This document shows, in pieces, positions 35,333 to 45,975 of a stretch of 64,000 bases of DNA; position 1 is the first letter of the stretch; every line of letters begins with the position of its first letter. The translations under genes were made by a program, and so were the position numbers. The DNA comes from Chloranthus sessilifolius. Lineage: Eukaryota; Streptophyta; Magnoliopsida; Chloranthales; Chloranthaceae. The notes under the pieces are model-generated. The model had not been told where the DNA came from, ran no database searches, and saw only the letters and a program-made list of their open reading frames with translations. The stretch covers positions 88,386,765-88,450,764 of the forward strand of contig CM037588.1 in the NCBI GenBank assembly GCA_021018995.1. The letters are read 5' to 3'.

Positions 35333-37242
35333 TGATGTCGCTCCAAGTGTGCCATAATTGTGTGCATTATGAATCAAAAATTAAAGAATTAAAGAATGCT
35401 AGGTTATATGGATGTTAACTTATGAAAGGGATATCAGCACATTGGGGCTAACACTGGCCTGCAAGATCAGGGCCAATTGTAGCAAGTTTTAAAAGTAAGT
35501 ATTTCAAGATCGTCCACAGAGAATTTTGTCTAAACTGAGAGATAAACCTCCAGATCTGTGCTACCAGATCTGGCTCTATAATTATCTAAAAAAAAGAATA
35601 GATAAAAGAGAGTGTTGGATTGTGTCACATTTAACTATAAGCAAATAAAGAAAAGAACTAACTACATGATCCAGATTCGAGTTGGGGAGATGTTTAAAAT
35701 AAGACAAATGCAGAAATAATAGCTTCATGTACTTTAGCCTCTGAATTTTAATGGAGAATCAGAGTTCAATGAGCAGATTCAATCTTCATCCGCTACCAAA
35801 GATGATGTAAGAGAAATAAATCCAATTAAGGAATAGGTTTAGACTTATGGCTATGATCTGTCCACTTAAATGGTCATGATCATCCAATAGTTGTGGCCTA
35901 TTCTTTAGTTCGTAACATGAACATCATCAGAATGTCGCTAGAATTAGGTTACCAACGCTAATTCGCATAGGTGATGAATTAAGGGAAGTTGCATGCGGAT
36001 GAGTGAATCTAAAGAAGTCTAATGCACTAAGGTGAACATTCAACCCTACATGACTCCAATGGAGAAGACACAAATTACAAAGAACCTTTTAAATCCAAAA
36101 TTACAACTACAGAGCACGGCTTCTCAGAGAGCCCTCAGACTTACAGTCTTGAATCCGAACTTGGAAGTACAAATCACTCACAATGGCTCCCAAAGGTAAA
36201 CTACAACAAGGGATTACGTGGGGTTCGGATAAGCTATCCGGCCGAATGAGGGAAACAGAGATGAAAACTCTAAAATCTGGATGCCCAATTTGGGCGAATG
36301 GCTTCTCTATTTATACTTTTTCCTCCATCCTGCGCATGGCTGGATTGACCAATCAGGAATGCTTTAGATCTGGATTGCCCAATGAGGGTTGAGCACGGGG
36401 ATCCAGATCTGTTTTGGCCAATGGAAATGCTCTGATCTGGTTCGGCCAATCAGGTGCCAGAAGCATCAATTCTGTTATGGGTTTGAAATTCTGTTTGAGC
36501 TTCTGGAAGTTCCCGCCAGGTAATTTAACTTTGGGCGCTCACATGGGTTGGAATATGCCTTCGGATCTTGATTGGAACCTTCCGAAATGTTCCTGGTCTT
36601 TTGATTGCATTGGGGCGCATGCAAAGTTTCCTGAAATACCCTTCGGACGAAATACGGTAAATCCCGTAATGCCATTTCGCATAGTTTAAGGGCTTTTTCG
36701 CAAAGTAGTTTGGCTCCAGAAGCTCTCTTCGCAAAGCATTTTGGCTTCAGGAGATCTTTTCGTGGGGTTTCAGTTCTTGTTCGAATTGGTCTTCTCTTCT
36801 TTTCGCAGAGGTAAATCTTCTATTCGAACAGTTCTGTATCCTTTCGAAAAGCTCATTTGCAGTTTATTCTCTCTTCGCTTAGTCTCAGGTTCTTTGCGAA
36901 TAGTAGAAGTTCTTTGCGAATTGAACTCTAGGCTCCCATTCTTCTTTGCGAATTGACTTTTAACTTGATTTTTTCTTTGCGAATGGCTCTCTCTCTTGCT
37001 TCAGGTCTTTGTCTGCTCTTTTAGACCCTCTTTAGCCATTCTTTGAGGTCAAGCTTTCTTCACTCCTTCTTTAAACTTGACATGAGCTGTCAGCTTTTTG
37101 ATCTTTTTGGGATGCTTTTCGGATTTGGACCTGTCTGATAGGTTAGCTGTAAAATGCACACTAAAGCACTTATTTAGTCTTCTCAAGGGTCTTTCAAGGC
37201 TCATGTTTAGGGGTGAAAAATGGTATTTTTCACTACTTAACA
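35333..37242 (-). repeat. Athila LTR3 (inner)
   Basis: 1910 bp, the longest of the four. TATA box at 36307-36315. Its U3 holds the TTTGCGAAT/TTCGCAAAG repeats with both copies of the TTCTTTGCGAAT block that LTR4 has reduced to one. Confidence 0.9.
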
Positions 37243-39024
37243 CACCCCCAAACCTAAGCTTTGCTAGTCCCTGAGCAAAGAAGCGTAAAAGCAAAATAAA
37301 GAGCCACTTTTGTAGGAAGCACAGGTGCATTTAGCATATGCAACAAGCTTTTTAAACCCCTAGGTGATCCCTAGAGGAGGAGTGAAGTCTCCTGAGGGTT
37401 TTCAGTGAAGGTACCCCCAAACTTCTCCATGGGACAGTTGGCATTAGTGCCGTCATCCCATGAGCAATCAAAGATCAAAATTAGTTACTCTTGAATCAAT
37501 GTTTAAACAGAAATTTAGGTTTATTGTTTGCAAGGGGATTTCAACATTTATAAACCTTATGAATGTTTCACTCTTTCCAATCTGTGAGCAGCCATAGAAA
37601 TCATGCAAATGTGTAGTTCATCATTTGAATAAAAATTAGGTTATAAGTCATACTTAATGTGCTCAAGTTCCAACCCAAACACTTACCAGGGTGTACTCTC
37701 ATCAAGATTTTTGTTGAAGGGTTCATTTTCACTCAAGCTCAAGAGCAGTTACATCTCCCAAATGGATTTGTAAGCATGAGCATAGGCATGATTCTCAGGT
37801 GCTGGCATCCTTGACATCTCCTCACCATAGATTGGGAAAGACCTTATCTCCACATGACAGTTCACTCAACTTTGGATCACAAGGACTTTTAAGGTGGGTT
37901 TGTTGTATGGCTCGTGGAGTGAGGTTTCGAGGATAGGAAGGTTGAGCAGTGTTTGGATTTTTGAGAAGTCGAATTGAAGGAGGTGGTTCATGACTCCACC
38001 TTCTTGAGTTTAGCTTCTTTTGAGATTCTCGTGTTCAAAGTACTCAGTTCTTCTTCCTTTGATCTTGAATTTTCAACATAAAGTTCCCCTTTTTGCCTTT
38101 TTTTTTTGCTTGCTTCTTTTTCACATTGTTTTCTTTTACTTTCTCGGTCACCATGCCCATTTTGAGGTATTTCTTCTTTATTTATTTTGATATTTGCCCG
38201 AAATGTTCCATCTTTACTTCTTTCTCCTTTAACTCCTGAATTCTCAAGGTGAGGGAAGGTGAATTGGTTCCATTGGTTCAAAAAGAATGGGTGTTTTGAT
38301 GAAGCATTGTAGGATTTATAGCTCAATTGGGGTACAAACAAGGCGATCTTTCTTGGTTGGTTACATAGCTCAAAAGTCACCAAAGAAGGCCTTGATCTTT
38401 TCCTCGTTTCATGAATCTTTGTTGCTTGTTTTGATTTGGAGTTTCCTAATTTCTAGTGGATCTAATGCCTCAGTCCTTTGAATCGGAAAAGGTTGCCTCA
38501 TCACTCTTCAACAGAGATGTAAAACATATAGGCTCAATTCTCACTGGTTATGGTTTTTCCTTGAGCTTTTAAGTATATCTTTACCTTTTTCTCTTCCTGT
38601 GGACTTGCTATGTGCTAATACAAGTGTATTTTCCTGGTGTTAACATCATGGAAATGTGGAATATTGTAGGGTTTAGAATGTCTAAATTCTTGCAAAGAAA
38701 ATTTTAAAATTTCCACATTGTCATGATTCTTAAGTAAATTGATTCATTTCGATTACTTTGGTGATTGTGATGCCCTTATGCTAATTATCCCATGGCGGGA
38801 CACATTTGCCATACCCCCAAACCTATGGGGACAGTGTCCTCAACGGTTCAAAGGTGGCATGGTCACATTATCTAGGAAAAATTGAAACAAGGCAAAGAAT
38901 ACAATAAGAAAAAAAATAAACAAAAAAAAAAAAATGACATGGAGAATGGGAGAAAGTAAAGTTTATTAACTAGAAACATTTTACATAAAAAAAAAAAAAT
39001 AAAAATAAAAGCGAGAATAGGAGT
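37243..39024 (-). other. I3: polypurine tract and 3' region
   Basis: The polypurine tract reads TTTGGGGGTG on the - strand beside LTR3. A charged - strand frame at 38383-37988 (Lys/Glu-rich, possible coiled coil) is followed by the SELSCGDK-type sequence that is open in I1 and I2, suggesting that a longer protein once ended here. Otherwise AT-rich with A-runs near 38920-39010. Confidence 0.55.
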
Positions 39025-39810
39025 GTTTTTAGGGAGGGGGGGGGCGGTGGAGGGTGGAAGTGGCGGGGAAGGTTGAGTTTTTGTTTTTTCCGAGGAGGCG
39101 GAGTTGGGCCTCCTTTTCTTTGGCCAAAATCGCGAGGACCTCTTCAAATTCGTCCCGGAGAGGGGCCGAGATCTGGCACCTTCGGTGGTGGTGGGTCCAC
39201 CACATGGGGTAAAAAGCGGTGTGGTGGCTTATTGGCTTGGTCGTCGGTCATTTTGGAAGGTGGGGAAAGATGTGGGGAATTTGGTAGAGGTTGGTTATTT
39301 ATAGGTAAGGGTGGGAAGCCGAAAGGGTGGGACTTGAATGGGGTGGCTACCTCCTGCAGGCTGGGAATGGGCAAGTCTGCTAGGAGTAAAGGCAAGGTTG
39401 GGTGAGATGGGTGGGGTTTGAATAATAGGGGTGGTGGGTGTGGAAGGGGTATCTGGAATGGCAATGATAGATGGAGGGCTATCTCTGGGATAGGGAGGGG
39501 TGGGGGGTGTAAGGGACCGAGCCTTCAATGGCGTCGGAGGTGCGTGAAGCAGCCTCGGGGCTATGAGGAAGGGTAGGGAGATAGATTTGAGATGCAGGTG
39601 GAAACATCACGGGCAGGCTCTTCATGGCGCACTTTCTTTCCTTTCTCAGCCCTATCTGCTTTGTTCATGGATAGTTTTCTCTTTGTAGATTTTGGGGCTT
39701 TGCCTTTGGCTTTTGGGGTGTTTTGTTCTTCTTGGTGAAGATTTAGGGAACATAGCAGCAAGGATTTCTCTGTTTTCCCATATTTAAAATGGCCTCAAGT
39801 GTATGCTTAA
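39025..39810 (-). pseudogene. I3: third ORF (degraded)
   Basis: The Lys-rich segment (39761-39561, KAKGKAPKSTKRKLSMNKAD) and the Pro-rich segment (39528-39144, TPPISPNLAFTPSRLAHSQP) are in different frames. Same protein as at 28405-29215; no recognisable domain. Confidence 0.5.
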
Positions 39811-40084
39811 CTACCAAAGAATCCTGAAAATTTGAGCAAGAATAGAAAGTTAGCGATCTAGGGGTTTCCTCTGTTTGGGTTTCTTTGCTTTGAACAGATC
39901 ATGACTGGGCTCTACCCTTTTGATTTGACAAGAGAAAAAGCGCGAAGATTAGAATAGATGGTGGTTATTCGTGTGGAGCTCGTGAGAGAAGAGGGTGAGC
40001 TAGGGTTTTGAAAAGGGTTTTGCTTGGGAGAGTGTTTGCAGAGATATCGGTGACTTTCAAAATGACCTAATATACTAACAAGTA

Positions 40085-40400
40085 AAATCGCAAAGCACCC
40101 TTAAGTGTTCGAAAAGTTCCAAAAGAGTCCTTTTCTCTATTTCGAATAGCAAAAGTGTCTTTCGAAAGGTAAAAAATCTTGAGAAAGTCTAGTTAAGAAC
40201 TGAGCTTATGTCTATTCGAAATGGATTTGGCTCGAAGATCTTTTCGCAAAGGACTTCTCCCCAGATTTTCTATTCGAAAAGGAAATTTTAACTATTCGAA
40301 CAGAACATGGTTCTTTTCGAGTAGTTCATTACAGCTCCAGAATCAATTCGAATAGAACTTTGAACTTTTCGAAAAGTACTTTTTATTTTGCGATTTGAAC
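40085..40400. repeat. I3: TTCGAA/TTCGCAAAG motif cluster
   Basis: Third copy of the motif-rich spacer between integrase and the extra ORF. Confidence 0.6.
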
Positions 40401-40484
40401 TTTGAAGTGTATTTACACTATGCATTAAGAAAATAAAAATTAGAAAAACAATGTTGTACAAACATATTATACACTTTTCTACCA

Positions 40485-41770
40485 TCAGATTTTTGGAGAT
40501 TCATGATGATAGGTGGGCAGCAAGGGCTCCTGGGTGTTTTCAATGCATGGTTTGAGCCTCTGACCATTTACCTTGAGTATTCTTCCATCCTTGGGATCTG
40601 AAATATCCACAGCTCCTGAGGGGGAGGCCTTGATGACAGTGTATGGCCCTTCCCATCTGGATCTCAATTTGCCAGGAAAGAATTTAAGTTTAGAGTTGAA
40701 TAACCATACCTTGGACCCCGGTATGAACTCTCTTCTCATGAGGCTCCTATCATGGAATGATTTAACCTTTTCTTTGTACAATCTGGAGCTAGTGTAGGCA
40801 TCCATCCTCAGTTCTTCCAGTTCAGTGAGTTGAAGCTTCCTGTGGTTACCAGCAGCAGTGCCCTCCATATTAAAAGTTTTGATTGCCCACAAGGCCTTAT
40901 ATTCTAATTCTCTGGTAGATGGCATGCCTTGCCATAAACCCTTTGAAAGGACATCCCTATAGGAGTCTTGTAGGCGATTCTGTATGCCCACAAAGCATCA
41001 TTAAGCAAGGACTAGTCCTTTCTGTCCTTCTTCACGCTTTTTTCCAAAATGTGTTTGATCTCTCTATTTGAAATCTCCACCTCCCTTTGGTTTGTGGATG
41101 ATAGGGAGTGGCTACTCGTGAGTGACGAGTACTTTTTAATAGAGTCAAACCGCTGTTACAAAAGTGGCTTCCCCCATGACTAATGATGGCGCTGGGGAAT
41201 CCAAATCTGGAAAAAATGTGGTCTTTGAGGAATCTTAAAACCACTTTGTGATCATTGGATTTGGTAGCTATGGCCTCAATCCACTTGGAGACATAATCCA
41301 CAGCTACCAAGATGAAATTGTTTCCATTAGAAGGGGGAAAGGGCCCATAAAATCTATGCTCCAAACATCAAACAACTCAACTACTGTGATTGGTCGAGGG
41401 CATTGAGTTTCTTTTGGAAATCTTGCCGCTTTTGCGATTCGCAAGATTTACAGTGATCTGTAAGGCATCTTTAAAGATTGTGGGCCAATAGAAACCACAG
41501 AATTTTTTGCTTTTATTGTTAAAATGGCCTCCACAGCTTCATGACACATTGACAATATGCCAGGGAATTCATGGTCCGGGCCACACTTTCTGATCACTTG
41601 GTCTGCACAATTCTTGAATAGATAAGGATCTTCCCAAATGAAATGTTTAACTTGTGAGAAGAAAAGATCTTTATCCATTCTATTCCAATGTTGAGGAATC
41701 TGTCCAATAGCCAAGAAGTTGACTATGTTTGCAAACCAAGGACTGTGGGTATTGATTGCAAAAAGTTGCT
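40485..41770 (-). pseudogene. I3: Athila integrase
   Basis: The best integrase of the array. The zinc-region frame is 41714-41448 ([23 protein letters not shown]). The core frame is 41364-41032 ([58 protein letters not shown]): the first Asp (VDY) is present, but the second catalytic Asp is His (ISHG; ISDG in I1 and I2). The REVEISNRE block with the third acidic residue is in another frame. The C-terminal frame is 40991-40485 ([47 protein letters not shown]), as in Athila; no chromodomain. Confidence 0.8.
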
Positions 41771-43429
41771 CATCGTGAAATGATTCATTAATGGGTAGCT
41801 ATCATCCTCAATTGAGAATTCTGGATAAGTGATCAGCCACCTCATTCTCCACTCCTTTCTTATGCTTAATCTGTAGATCAAGCTCGTGTAATAGGAGGAT
41901 CCACCTGATTAACCTGGGCTTGGTATCCTTCTTAGACAGATGGTACTTTAGGGCAGAGTGGTCAGTAAACACCACAATTTGTGAACCTAAAACATAAGGC
42001 CTGAATTTTTCCAATGCAAACACAATGGCGGCTCTTTCTCGTTGTTGTGTAGTTGAGCTGGGCATCTATCATGGATCTGCGGCATAAGCTATGACATGGG
42101 AAGCTTATCCTTTCTTTGCCCTAGGACTCCTAGGGCATAGTCTGATGCATCACATCACACCAAAGGGCAATTGAATAGTCGGGAGCAAGATGGGAGCTGA
42201 AATCAGACATTTCTTAAGGACCTCAAAAGGTCATGCATTCATTAGTAAACACAAAGGAACATCTTGACAGAAATGATGAGTGGCTTGGAAATTTTAAAAT
42301 CTTTGATGAACCTCCTATAAAATCCCTGCATGCCCTAAGAAACTTCTGATTTGCTTTGGAGGAGGCAAATGTGCAATTAGATCAATTTTGCTTGGTCCAC
42401 CTCTATGCCTTTATGGGAGACCACATGTCCTAGGACAATGCCTTGGGTGACCATAAAATGACTCTTTTCCCACTTAGAACCAAATTGGTTTCTTCACATC
42501 TTTGCAACACCAACTTGAGGTGGTGTAAGCATTGGGAAAAGTCTCCATAAATTGAAAAGTCATCCATCAAGATCTCCATGAATTGATCAATCATGTCAGA
42601 AAAGATGGCATACATGCATCTTTGAAAAGTAGCTGGGGCATTGCAAAGACCAAAGGGCATCCTCCTATAGGCAAAAGTGCCAAAGGGCGGTGAAGGTGGT
42701 CTTTTCTTGGTCCTTGGGTACCAGGGATCTGGTAACCAGAGTACCCATCAAGGAAGCAGTAGTAAGCTTTGCCTGCAAGCTTATCAAGGATTTGGTCAAT
42801 GAAGGGAGGGGAAATGGTCTTTCCTTGTCATGGTATTTAATTTTCTGTAGTCTATCAGACCCTCCATCCAGTTGTTTGTCCGGTGGACATAAGTTTACCA
42901 GATTCATTTGCTACTGTGATGCCAGATTTCTTAGGCACCACCGTGTGGGTGCTACCAAGCAGAATCTGAAATGGGGTAAATGACCCCAGCATCTAGCTTG
43001 ACAACTTCCTTCATTACCACTTCTTGCATGTGAGGATTCAACCTTCTTTGCATTTCTCTAGAAGGCTTGGCATCCTCTTCCGTGGATCTTATGCATGCAT
43101 ACTGGGTTTATTCCTCCTAAATCAGCAATGGTCCAGCCAATTGCTTTCTTGTCTATTTAGAACTACCAACACTCCTCTTCTTGCTCCTTTGTAAGGGAGG
43201 AAGAAATAATCACAGTAGTGTTTGATGATCTCCCAAAAACACATATTTCAGATTTTGGGAGCTTGAGTTCCAATTCGTGTGGGAGAAAAGAGGGCAAAGG
43301 TACCTTGGTAACTTGTGGAAGAGGGAGGAGCAGGTCTCCAAGAGAGAGAACTTGATGATCATGTTGGTGAGTGCCTTGCACAAAGCAGACTCCTGAATTT
43401 GATCTCCCTTTTCCTTCTTTCTCGGTGGA
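41771..43429 (-). pseudogene. I3: Athila RT and RNase H
   Basis: The RT start lies near 43250-43050, and fingers/palm at 42907-42665 in a shifted frame. The palm frame is 42660-42430 (MPFGLCNAPATFQRCMYAIF, MDDFSIYGDFSQCLHHLKLV; catalytic MDD at 42567-42559). RNase H is open at 42065-41808 with [57 protein letters not shown] and [14 protein letters not shown], keeping catalytic Glu and Asp. Shifts separate the blocks. Confidence 0.8.
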
Positions 43430-44099
43430 TCCCCAATCATTTTTAAATTGTGGTGGAGTCTTTACCTTGCGTAAATGTTTGTAAAGACTCCTCCACCACT
43501 CATCAATGATGTCAACATGGAAACATTCCTAGAGAATTGAGGTTGAGTAATGACATTATACACATTCAATTTAACTTTCATATTTCCAAAAGACACCTCC
43601 ATGATGCCCAGACTGCATTGAATGCATGCATTAGTCAGAAGGAATGGTCTTCCAGAATGACAGGATGGCAAAGTGGTACTTTTGGTTGGTTCCATGTCCA
43701 ACACTAAAAAGTCAGAGGGTAGAAAAACTTGTCTACTCCTACCAAAACATCTTCAATCAACCCCATAGGTTTCCTTTCAGATCTGTCCATGTAACACCAC
43801 TTGAGTGGGTTTCAATTCTCCCAAACCTAGCTTCTCATAGGCAGAATAGGGAAGCAGTTGACACTAGCACCAGATCTAGCAAGGCTTTCTCAATGGTGTG
43901 CTCCCCAATGATGCAGGGATTGTGGGGATTCAGGTCTTGCATCTTAGGTGGTGTTGCAATTGATAGCACTTGGTTGATTTTCTCCACAAAGAAAGGCCTT
44001 CTTGGATAAATGTATCCTAGATTGCCTTTGTGGGTGCACACCTCTTTGAGAAATTTTGCATAAGCGGGGACCTGTTTGATTGCATCAAGAGGTAGATTA
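43430..44099 (-). pseudogene. I3: Athila aspartic protease (active site -1)
   Basis: A frame at 44041-43835 gives KAFFV-type text and CIIGEHTIEKALLDLVLV, where one base is lost next to CAG (about 43871) inside the expected DLGAS. A frame at 43704-43462 gives LDMEPTKSTT, NACIQCSLGIMEVSFGNMKV. Confidence 0.7.
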
Positions 44100-45795
44100 A
44101 TTTTAACTTACTTGAATGTCTCCATCATTTCCTCAATTTTGTGTTTCCTTTGTCAAAAGGAGAAACCGACTTCATTGCATGGGGAAATGGGAGGTGAGGA
44201 ACAAATTCTCCTCCTCATCTTTTTCAACAATTTTGTTATTTTTCGTTTTTCATTTTTTGAATTTTCGATGTAAATCAATGCACCATATTGCTATCCACCT
44301 GTTGTTCTGCACTTGTTCTTCATCTTTTCCTCTTCACTACCCAATGTGTTGTTTATTATTCTTCCACTTCTCAAAGTAGTCAGCTTTGATTTCCTCATGG
44401 CCATTTGAGGATTCTCCAACCATGAACTGTCCCTTAGGATTGTTCACAGGTTGGCTGGTAGTTACCCTCTTCTCTCTTAGCCAATGAATTTGAGAGTTGG
44501 CCCGAGTTTCTTCAATTTTTAATGCTCTGACTGTGAAGGTTCACATGCGAGATGTAGTTCAAGATTTTGAAGTGAACTCAAGACCTGCTCTTCAAAGGTC
44601 GAGGGATCTAGGAGGGCAGCGGGGCTGGTGCTCTGCATGGCTTGTTGTTGGTTAGGTCTGAAAATTTGATTTATTATAAAAATTTCTGATATGAGCAGGT
44701 TTGAAAGGTAATTGAATTTTGGGCTGCATTGCTGCTGGATTCCACCGAGATTAGGATGAGATCTCCATGGGTAGTCATTCGATTGCATCTGTCCATAAGA
44801 CTGAGCTGCATGAGCTTGTTCCATCATGAGTTCTGGAAATTGTGATGCAGAAGGACATTGATCAATGGAATGAGTGGGGGACTGGCATATCAGACATGCC
44901 TCCTCTACTCTTAACCCATTTGGAGCTTTAAATGAGTCCATCATCCTATCAAATTTTGCGGTCAAATTATCCACTTTCCTTTCCAGCTCATTGACTTCAT
45001 AAACTTTCCCTCTTGTGAATTGGGGATTATTCATCCTAGCTGGATTCTCGGTGTCCCTTGGCGAGATTCCTGCTTTGGGTTGAATTTTCTCCAATCACCT
45101 CAGAGGTCCCAAACCTCTTCAACTGCTTTTCGCAAGTAGGTACCTCCACAAGAGGCATCCACCATGTTCTTGCCCTTCGATCAGTTCCATGATAGAAGCT
45201 TTGAACCAGCTGCCATTTAGGAATTTGATGGTGAGGGCATTGCCTTATGATTCTTTAAACCTTTCCCATGCTTCATGGAAAGTTTGATTGAGTTTTGGGA
45301 GAAAGAGATGATGCTTTGTCTCAGTTGGCTGGTTTTAGTCATTGGGAAATATTTTGACAAAAATTGACATTGCAAATCATTCCATGATGTGATGCTGTTT
45401 GGTGCTAACATAGATAACCATGCTCTAGCTTTGTCCTTTAATGAAAAAGGAAAGAGCCTAAGCTTGGTTGCCTCTGGACCCAGTCCAGCTATGTTAAATG
45501 TTGTGCATAAAGCCATAAATTCATCAATGTGTTTGTAAGGGTCTTCCTTACTCAATCCATGGAATGAAGGCAACATTTGGATGGTGGAGGACTTAATTTC
45601 ATAATTTCCCTCCACTGTGGGAAATTGAATGCAAAATGGGGAATTATAAGCACCAGGGGCAAAGTAGTCTCTTAACAATCTCTGTTCTTCACCCATTTCA
45701 GCAGATGTCTGTGATGTATGTCGGTTTCTTAGGAGTCTTTCAACTTCTGAATTTAACGGGAGAATCTCAGGATTGAGGGTTCTCCTGCCAAACAT
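44100..45795 (-). pseudogene. I3: Athila gag with intact zinc knuckle
   Basis: ATG at 45795 (MFGRRTLNPEI). The capsid frame is open to about 45290 (SSTIQMLPSFHGLSKEDPYK, KDKARAWLSMLAPNSITSW, FLSKYFPMTKT) and then shifts. The second frame, 45094-44519, has coiled-coil-like VNELERKVDNLTAKFDRMM and a perfect CCHC zinc knuckle CLICQSPTHSIDQC (C-x2-C-x4-H-x4-C, about 44906-44865), then a Gln-rich tail. This is the only intact knuckle among the three copies. Confidence 0.85.
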
Positions 45796-45952
45796 ACAAC
45801 TCAGAGAGAGTTTGGTACAGCAAACCTGTCTATTTAAGAACTTTCCTTTCCTTTTACACAGTTGTACGCTGCATAAAAATAACAACAAAATTAATAAATG
45901 ACTGATAAATAAATGAAAATAAACATAGGTCTATCTATTTTAGAACAAACTT

Positions 45953-45969
45953 CCCCGGCAACGGCGCCA
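45953..45969 (-). promoter_or_regulatory. I3: intact primer binding site (tRNA-Asp type)
   Basis: TGGCGCCGTTGCCGGGG on the - strand, six bases inside LTR4. This is a common primer site of plant gypsy elements. I1 and I2 carry damaged versions at the same place, so only the unit next to LTR4 has a recognisable primer site. Confidence 0.85.
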
Positions 45970-45975
45970 AAAACT

